From RGIG529 sp963929765 (lineage in GTDB: Bacteria; Bacillota; Clostridia; Oscillospirales; Oscillospiraceae): DNA of 37,982 nucleotides. Positions within the stretch are counted from its first letter, which is position 1; the number at the start of each line of letters is the position of its first letter. The DNA lies in the NCBI GenBank assembly GCA_963929765.1, contig CAWVKD010000031.1, positions 1-37,982 of the forward strand. Direction: 5' to 3'. Positions 33,120 to 37,982 of the stretch are shown piece after piece. The notes below the pieces were generated by a model, which was not told where the DNA came from, did no database searches, and saw nothing but the letters and a program-made list of their open reading frames with translations. The translations under genes and the position numbers were made by a program.

Positions 33120-33545
33120 ATGTATGGACTCATTCCCGTTGATCGAGGAGAGAGAAATTTGTTTCGCTATTTAGATCGAATGGAACAAAATTTATGGGGC
33201 GGTTTGGCAGAAGAGTTTACCCGTTTCCGTACGGACATTGTGGAAGATGAAAAGGAGTTTATTTTGCAAGCAGAGCTTCCAGGATTCGAAAAAAATGAGA
33301 TCACATTGGATGTGGAAGAGGGTTGTTTAACCATTCAGGCGAACCACCAAATGGAGCAGGAGAAAAAAGAGAAGAATTTTGTCCGTCGCGAACGGAGATA
33401 TGGCTCTTTCTCTCGGAGTTTCAGCCTGGATGGAATCAATGCTGACGAGATTACAGCTTCTTATAAGGATGGTATTTTGGAAGTGAAGCTGCCAAAAACA
33501 GCAGCTAAGGCAAAAGCGCCAGCTAAAAAGATAGAAATTCAATAG
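33120..33545 (+). CDS. Hsp20/alpha-crystallin family small heat-shock protein
   Basis: A 141-aa ATP-independent holdase that binds unfolding proteins. A short N-terminal arm (MYGLIPVDRGERNLFRYLD) is followed by the alpha-crystallin domain (about 38-130) with FILQAELPGFEKNEITLDV, FVRRERRYGSFSRSFSL and ASYKDGILEVKLPK. The C-terminal IEI triad binds the core domain groove in sHsp oligomers. An AGGAGG site (33107-33112) precedes the ATG. No CIRCE or CtsR heptad repeat was seen in the 280 nt upstream, so heat control, if any, is by another means. A very strong terminator follows. Confidence 0.93.
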   Translation: MYGLIPVDRGERNLFRYLDRMEQNLWGGLAEEFTRFRTDIVEDEKEFILQAELPGFEKNEITLDVEEGCLTIQANHQMEQEKKEKNFVRRERRYGSFSRSFSLDGINADEITASYKDGILEVKLPKTAAKAKAPAKKIEIQ

Positions 33546-33591
33546 CAGGGTGTTTAACGTAAAGAGTGATTTCTACAAATTGCGTCAATTA

Positions 33592-33636
33592 TTAAAAAAG
33601 GGTGGGAAATACATTGTATTTCCCACCCTTTTTTAA
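33592..33636 (+). terminator. Strong terminator after hsp20
   Basis: A 21-bp perfect stem (33592-33612 with 33616-33636), 3-nt loop. The right arm ends in TTTTTTAA, and the left arm gives the same on the other strand. Confidence 0.92.
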
Positions 33637-33672
33637 GAGATATTACCAAGAGCAAGGGAAACGGAAAAAGAG

Positions 33673-33701
33673 TGGATTTTTGCAGCAAGGCGTGGTAAAA
33701 T
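33673..33701 (+). promoter_or_regulatory. Weak candidate promoter for galU
   Basis: -35-like TGGATT (33673-33678), 17-nt spacer and -10 TAAAAT (33696-33701). It is a modest match, but there is no better one in the gap between the hsp20 terminator and galU. Confidence 0.3.
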
Positions 33702-33765
33702 GAGGCAAAGTAAGAACGGAGGACTATTTTTAAAGAACGACAATTCCGTTTCAAGAAAAACATTA

Positions 33766-33836
33766 TGTTTCAACATCAAAGAAGATGAGAAAATATTATC
33801 TCAATGGAGGATCACATGTTGAAACAATACCAATGA
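33766..33836 (+). other. galU leader: long inverted repeat with a possible 6-residue leader peptide
   Basis: An 11-bp perfect inverted repeat (33766-33776 with 33816-33826) encloses a small inner TGAGA/TCTCA repeat (33786-33790, 33799-33803). Inside it a GGAGG (33806-33810) lies 5 nt before an ATG at 33816 that opens a six-codon frame (MLKQYQ, stop at 33834). The stretch 33546-33888 otherwise holds only the hsp20 terminator and a weak promoter; an unsupported 40-codon frame (33700-33822) also crosses it. Confidence 0.4.
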
Positions 33837-33888
33837 ATTTGTGACCGATCAACTAAAACAGGATTTTGGTTGGGAAAGAGAGGAAACA

Positions 33889-34758
33889 ATGAAAGTAAGA
33901 AAAGCGGTGATTCCCGCTGCTGGCTGGGGTACCCGAATGTTGCCTGTAACAAAAAGTGTTCCGAAAGAATTACTTTATTTGGCTGGGAAACCTGTCTTAC
34001 AATACATTATTGAGGAAGCAGTTGCCTCCGGTATTGAAGATATTTTAATTATTACCAACCGAGGGAAATCTGCCATAGATGATTATTTTGACTACCATCC
34101 GGATCTGGAGAGGACATTGGAAAAATCAGGAAAAACAAGAGAGCAGGAAGCAGTTCGTCATCCTGCAGATTTGGCCAACTTTTACTTCATTCGACAAAAA
34201 GAAGCGAAGGGCTTGGGTCATGCTGTAGGCAAAGCAAGAGGCTTTGTTGGTAATGAACCATTTGCGGTGCTTTTGGGAGACGATATTATGCAAGCATCAA
34301 AGCCGGTCCTGCGCCAGCTGATTGACGCAGCGGAAAAATATGAAGCAGCTGCTTTGGGGGTGCAACAGGTGTCGGATGATGCTCTTTCGCGTTATTCTTC
34401 TGTGCAAGTTGAGCCTCTAGAGCCCCGTATTTTCAAAGCTACAGATATGGTGGAAAAGCCAAAACGGGGAGAGGCCTTTTCCAATTATGCTATTTTAGGA
34501 CGGTATATATTGACTCCCGATATTTTTGATATCATTGATGGATTGGAACCTGGATATGGCGGTGAGATCCAATTGACGGATGCATTAAAGAAATTGTGCC
34601 AACAAACGCCAATGGTTGCAGTGGATTTTGAAGGGCGGCGATACGATACTGGTAACCCGGTGGGGTTTTTAGAGGCTACCTTGGAGTTTTCTGCACAGGA
34701 TGCAGAGACAGGACCGTGGTTGAGAGATTATATTCAGCGAAAAGCGCGGGAACAATAA
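33889..34758 (+). CDS. galU: UTP-glucose-1-phosphate uridylyltransferase
   Basis: A 289-aa nucleotidyltransferase making UDP-glucose for wall polymers, glycolipids or capsule. The signature AVIPAAGWGTRMLPVTKSVPK is at the N-terminus (Gly-x-Gly-Thr-Arg), followed by KEAKGLGHAVGKAR, the metal-binding LLGDDIM and MVEKPKRGEAFSN. The ATG at 33889 has an AGAGAGGA site; an open frame begins at GTG 33841, but those codons do not match the family. It is the first gene after the hsp20 terminator and has an unusual structured leader. The next gene, of unknown function, starts about 100 nt downstream. Confidence 0.95.
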   Translation: MKVRKAVIPAAGWGTRMLPVTKSVPKELLYLAGKPVLQYIIEEAVASGIEDILIITNRGKSAIDDYFDYHPDLERTLEKSGKTREQEAVRHPADLANFYFIRQKEAKGLGHAVGKARGFVGNEPFAVLLGDDIMQASKPVLRQLIDAAEKYEAAALGVQQVSDDALSRYSSVQVEPLEPRIFKATDMVEKPKRGEAFSNYAILGRYILTPDIFDIIDGLEPGYGGEIQLTDALKKLCQQTPMVAVDFEGRRYDTGNPVGFLEATLEFSAQDAETGPWLRDYIQRKAREQ

Positions 34759-34856
34759 AACGGAAAAACTCCAAGATGATATTTTTGCATATACTACATA
34801 GGAACAGGTTGCTCGCCTATGGATGGTAGAGCTGAACAGACAAAGGAGGGTTGGCT

Positions 34857-35264
34857 ATGGAACTCAAATTAACAAAGAAGCAATATCGACGGCTTTTGGA
34901 TATGGTATATATCGGAAATTGGATTTTAAACTCCATCCGCGGAGAAGAACGATTTCGTGACTATGACGAAGTCGAGAGTCTCTTATTTGCACAAGCGGAC
35001 CAGCAGGGGATGCCAGTATTGGCAGAGAAATGTGGAGGCGAAGTGGTTCCGTCTCGAGCATTTATAGAAGGGGGCATTCACGAAGCCATTTTGGACTATG
35101 AAAACACGGTGTTTTTCGAAATATTGGCAGAAGAGTTGGCGCGGCGAGATATGGAAGAGGAAAATGTCAGCCCTGATAGTTATGAAGAGTTGGCCAATCG
35201 AATCGACGCTTATATTATAGAATTTGAGCAACATGGAATCGATAATATTTTGTTTGATGAGTAA
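34857..35264 (+). CDS. Conserved-looking hypothetical protein (135 aa)
   Basis: A 135-aa soluble, acidic and mostly helical protein with no signal peptide or membrane segment. It begins MELKLTKKQYRRLLDMVYIG and contains NWILNSIRGEERFRDYDEVE and a Glu-rich C-terminal half. I recall similar LTKxQYxxLLxxVYLGNW starts in uncharacterised clostridial proteins, but no function. The ATG at 34857 is preferred to TTG 34851 because GGAGG (34845-34849) is 7 nt from the ATG. A -10-like TATACT occurs at 34790 without a clear -35. tex starts 17 nt after its stop, so the two are probably co-transcribed. Confidence 0.8.
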   Translation: MELKLTKKQYRRLLDMVYIGNWILNSIRGEERFRDYDEVESLLFAQADQQGMPVLAEKCGGEVVPSRAFIEGGIHEAILDYENTVFFEILAEELARRDMEEENVSPDSYEELANRIDAYIIEFEQHGIDNILFDE

Positions 35265-35281
35265 AAGATAAAGGAGTCTTC

Positions 35282-37474
35282 ATGGAAGATATTTCCACTA
35301 TTTTGGCAAAAGAATTAGGGCGTAATCCGGAACATGTCCAAAATGTAATACAATTGATCGATGAAGGGAATACGATTCCCTTCATCGCGCGTTATCGGAA
35401 AGAAATGCATGGTACAATGGATGATCAGACCATCCGTACCTTGGTAGAAAGGTTACAATATCTTCGTAATTTAGATGCCCGTCGAGGGGAAGTTAAGGCT
35501 GCCATTGAAAACCAAGGGAAGCTAACAGAAGAATTGAGCTTCGCCATCGACCGGGCGTCTACCTTGGCGGAAGTAGAGGATTTGTATCGCCCATTTAAAC
35601 AAAAACGTCGTACTCGCGCATCCATTGCAAAAGAGCGCGGCTTGGAACCGTTGGCAGAAATGATATTTGCCCAAAAAATCGGAAAGCAATCTCTGATTGA
35701 TATGGCAGGTGATTTTGTACAAGAAGAAATTGGTATTACGAATACAGGGGAAGCTTTGGCAGGTGCTTCTGATATTATTGCAGAATGGATTGCAGAGGAT
35801 GCGCCGATCCGCAAAATGTTGCGGATGTTGTTATGGAATCAAGGCAGATTGCGGTCCAGAGGGGCAAAAGAAGAGGACTCAGTCTATCGGTTGTATTATG
35901 AGTTTGAACAGCCGGTATCTAAATTACAGGGCTATCAAGTGTTGGCGATCAATCGAGGAGAACGGGAAGGATTTTTAAAATGCACCATTTCTGTTGACCT
36001 AGAATGGGCTAGGCAGCTGATAGAGAAACAAGTGGTAAAGCCAGGAGGAGTTGGATCAGATTTGGTACGAGCAGCGGCAGGTGATGCCTGGTCTCGACTG
36101 ATTTTTCCTTCCATAGAGCGGGAAATTCGCAATCAGTTGACCGAAAAAGCCGATGAAGGTGCCATTCATGTATTTGCGCTTAATTTAAAACCACTTTTAA
36201 TGCAACCGCCAGTCAAAGGGAAACGAGCATTGGGCATTGACCCTGCCTATCGCACCGGTTGCAAATTGGCCGTTGTGGATGAAACGGGAAAAGTACTAGA
36301 TACTGGTGTGATTTATCCGACTCCGCCTCACAATAGAAAACAAGAAGCAGCAGCTAAGATGAAAGAATTGATTGAAACTTATCAGGTGGATGTGATTTCC
36401 ATCGGAAACGGTACAGCGTCGAAAGAAACAGAACTGTTTGTAGCAGATACCATCAAGGAATTGGATCGACCGGTTTCGTACATGGTGGTAAGTGAAGCAG
36501 GAGCGTCAGTGTACTCAGCTTCCAAGTTGGCAGCAGAAGAGTTCCCAGAGTATGACGTATCGCTGAGAAGCGCCGTTTCTATTGCCAGAAGACTGTTGGA
36601 CCCTTTGGCAGAGCTGGTAAAAATTGATCCAAAAGCAATTGGTGTAGGACAATATCAACACGATTTACCTCAGAAACGGTTAGATGAAACTCTCAATGGT
36701 GTGGTGGAAGACTGTGTAAACAAAGTAGGGGTAGATTTGAATACAGCGTCTGGTCCGCTGCTAAGACATGTGGCGGGGTTAACGGCAAACACCGCAAAAA
36801 ATATCGTAGCGTACCGAGAAGAAAATGGAGTTTTTACCGACCGAAAGCAGCTCCTAAAAGTGCCTAAGTTGGGCCCAAAAGCATTTCAGCAATGTGCTGG
36901 ATTCTTACGTGTGCCGGAGAGCCTTCAAGTGCTGGACCGCACAGGGGTTCATCCAGAATCGTATCAGGTGGCAGAATTCTTGTTAAAACTGTGCCAATAT
37001 ACGTTGCATGATGTAGAAGCGGGTACCTGTTCCCAATTGCAAGATCGCTTGGAAGAGTTGGGACTGGAACAGGCAGCAGAGCAATGCGGTGTGGGGATTC
37101 CTACCCTGTCTGATATTGCAGCAGAACTTATAAAACCCGGAAGAGATCCAAGAGATGAGTTGCCGCCACCGATGCTACGCAGTGATATTCTGGAAATGAA
37201 ACATCTCAAACCCGGTATGGTGTTGACAGGCACCGTACGTAATGTTCTTGACTTTGGTGCATTTGTAGATGTAGGTGTACACCAGGATGGATTGGTTCAT
37301 ATTTCGGAATTAAGCCATCGGTTTGTTCGCCATCCATCTGAAGTGGTTTCTGTAGGAGATATTGTAAATGTTATGGTTTTAGAAGTTGATGCGACAAGAA
37401 ATCGACTTTCTTTATCAATGAAACAAGAAGCGAAAGAAGGAAACAGTGGATGTCAGAAATCAAAACCAATGTGA
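35282..37474 (+). CDS. Tex-family S1 RNA-binding transcription accessory protein
   Basis: A 730-aa Tex protein of typical length. The helical N-terminal region includes VQNVIQLIDEGNTIPFIARY and EVEDLYRPFKQKRRTRA. The YqgF/RNase H-like domain starts near 315 (KRALGIDPAYRTGCKLAVVD). A helix-hairpin-helix pair follows (LNTASGPLLRHVAGLT and RKQLLKVPKLGPKAFQQCAG). The C-terminal S1 domain is near 645-715 (GMVLTGTVRNVLDFGAFVDV and DGLVHISELS). Tex binds nucleic acid and is related to eukaryotic Spt6; it affects transcription and toxin expression in some pathogens. An AAGGAG site precedes the ATG. Its last 25 nt overlap the next gene in another frame. Confidence 0.96.
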   Translation: MEDISTILAKELGRNPEHVQNVIQLIDEGNTIPFIARYRKEMHGTMDDQTIRTLVERLQYLRNLDARRGEVKAAIENQGKLTEELSFAIDRASTLAEVEDLYRPFKQKRRTRASIAKERGLEPLAEMIFAQKIGKQSLIDMAGDFVQEEIGITNTGEALAGASDIIAEWIAEDAPIRKMLRMLLWNQGRLRSRGAKEEDSVYRLYYEFEQPVSKLQGYQVLAINRGEREGFLKCTISVDLEWARQLIEKQVVKPGGVGSDLVRAAAGDAWSRLIFPSIEREIRNQLTEKADEGAIHVFALNLKPLLMQPPVKGKRALGIDPAYRTGCKLAVVDETGKVLDTGVIYPTPPHNRKQEAAAKMKELIETYQVDVISIGNGTASKETELFVADTIKELDRPVSYMVVSEAGASVYSASKLAAEEFPEYDVSLRSAVSIARRLLDPLAELVKIDPKAIGVGQYQHDLPQKRLDETLNGVVEDCVNKVGVDLNTASGPLLRHVAGLTANTAKNIVAYREENGVFTDRKQLLKVPKLGPKAFQQCAGFLRVPESLQVLDRTGVHPESYQVAEFLLKLCQYTLHDVEAGTCSQLQDRLEELGLEQAAEQCGVGIPTLSDIAAELIKPGRDPRDELPPPMLRSDILEMKHLKPGMVLTGTVRNVLDFGAFVDVGVHQDGLVHISELSHRFVRHPSEVVSVGDIVNVMVLEVDATRNRLSLSMKQEAKEGNSGCQKSKPM

Positions 37475-37926
37475 TGCGTCTTTTGGAAAGGGAACATATT
37501 CCTTATCTTGCCCATGAGTATCCCCATGGACAAGACCCAATTGATGGAGAGACAGTGGCAGCCCTTTTGGGACAAGATGTTCAAACAGTGTTCAAAACGC
37601 TGGTTACAAGGGGAACTGACCAGAATATCTATGTCTTTGTTATTCCGGTCAATCAGGAACTGGATTTAAAAAAGGCGGCAAAAGCGGCAGGTGTGAAATC
37701 GATTGCGATGTTACATGTATCAGAGCTGACGAAAATAACAGGATATGTACGCGGAGGTTGCTCACCAATTGGCATGAAAAAGAAGTTTCCCACTTTTTTC
37801 GACAACAGCGCAAAAGATCAGGAGCATATAATTGTAAGTGCTGGGAAGATTGGGTATCAGATTGATCTGGACCCAAAAGCACTGGCGCAGGTGACAGGAG
37901 GATCCTTTGCATCTCTTACTGTATGA
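37450..37926 (+). CDS. ybaK: YbaK/EbsC-type Cys-tRNA(Pro)/Cys-tRNA(Cys) deacylase
   Basis: A 158-aa trans-editing domain protein that hydrolyses mischarged Cys-tRNA(Pro). Family features are LLGQDVQTVFKTLVTRG with its catalytic-pocket Lys, the hydrophobic strand IYVFVIPVNQELDLKKAAKA, the GYVRGGCSPIGMKK block and the C-terminal ALAQVTGG. The start at 37450 lies inside the end of tex (25-nt overlap, different frame) with an AGAAGGA site about 8 nt upstream, indicating coupled translation. The remaining 56 nt to the window edge contain a lone TTGACA (37936-37941) with no matching -10 and no gene that can be called. Confidence 0.93.
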   Translation: MSEIKTNVMRLLEREHIPYLAHEYPHGQDPIDGETVAALLGQDVQTVFKTLVTRGTDQNIYVFVIPVNQELDLKKAAKAAGVKSIAMLHVSELTKITGYVRGGCSPIGMKKKFPTFFDNSAKDQEHIIVSAGKIGYQIDLDPKALAQVTGGSFASLTV

Positions 37927-37982
37927 TGAGACGTTTTGACAAAGTTATAGATCATTAAAGCAGAGGAAGAGATAGCAGGTTA

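Noticed and set aside
33700..33822. 40-codon open frame in the galU leader
   Set aside because: It has no ribosome binding site, begins at the candidate -10 and gives no recognisable protein.
37936..37982. Promoter at the right edge (TTGACA)
   Set aside because: No -10 hexamer at 16-19 nt and no downstream gene in the window.
1..37982. Mobile elements, CRISPR arrays, tRNA or rRNA genes
   Set aside because: No transposase, integrase, phage gene, direct-repeat array or cloverleaf-like sequence was seen on either strand.

Overview
The window reads as a contiguous chromosomal segment of a low-to-mid GC Gram-positive anaerobe of the class Clostridia, possibly Oscillospiraceae-like. The signs are strong AGGAGG-type ribosome binding sites, sigma-A promoters, TTG/GTG starts, an Mbl-type MreB, an AbrB/SpoVT regulator with a Cys-rich tail, a fused double-ATPase acyl-CoA dehydratase activase, RecD2, Tex and ComF. 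No tRNA, rRNA, CRISPR, IS element or prophage gene was seen. Genes are tightly packed and about 32 kb lies on the minus strand.

Layout from left to right. 1-3218 (-): start of a 2-hydroxyacyl-CoA dehydratase-like gene cut by the window edge, preceded in the same transcript by its large activase-like partner. 3455-3736 (+): AbrB-type regulator, ending in a terminator shared with the convergent mbl/mreB gene (3825-4856). 5090-15217 (-): one long gene train, pyrE-radC-uvrB-uvrA-COG2426 membrane protein-small membrane protein-recD2-comF, with a consensus promoter before pyrE and a terminator after comF. 15345-23268 (-): a complete ornithine-to-arginine gene set in the order argG-H-C-J-B-D-F, with stop/start overlaps, a terminator after argF and ARG-box-like operators upstream of argG. 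23457-26227 (-): a DUF554 membrane protein preceded by an SDR and a serine palmitoyltransferase-like enzyme that overlap by 4 nt. 26362-29874 (-): Na/Pi cotransporter with PhoU-like tail, OmpR/PhoB-type response regulator and histidine kinase, behind a promoter with Pho-box-like repeats. 30100-31869 (-): GTP-type PEP carboxykinase. 31960-32826 (-): rsmA. 33120-37926 (+): hsp20, galU, an unknown 135-aa protein, tex and a YbaK-type deacylase.

How the genes work together. The arginine cluster uses the acetyl-recycling route (ArgJ) and carries a type 2 (short) ArgC. The phosphate module couples a transporter to its probable regulators. The repair train couples nucleotide excision repair with RadC, RecD2 and ComF.

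The most unusual element is the SPT-like enzyme plus SDR pair at 24267-26227. Together they could perform the first two steps of sphingoid-base synthesis (condensation of serine with acyl-CoA or acyl-ACP, then ketone reduction), which would be unexpected in a clostridial genome. All functional statements are based on reading motifs by eye; no database search was possible.
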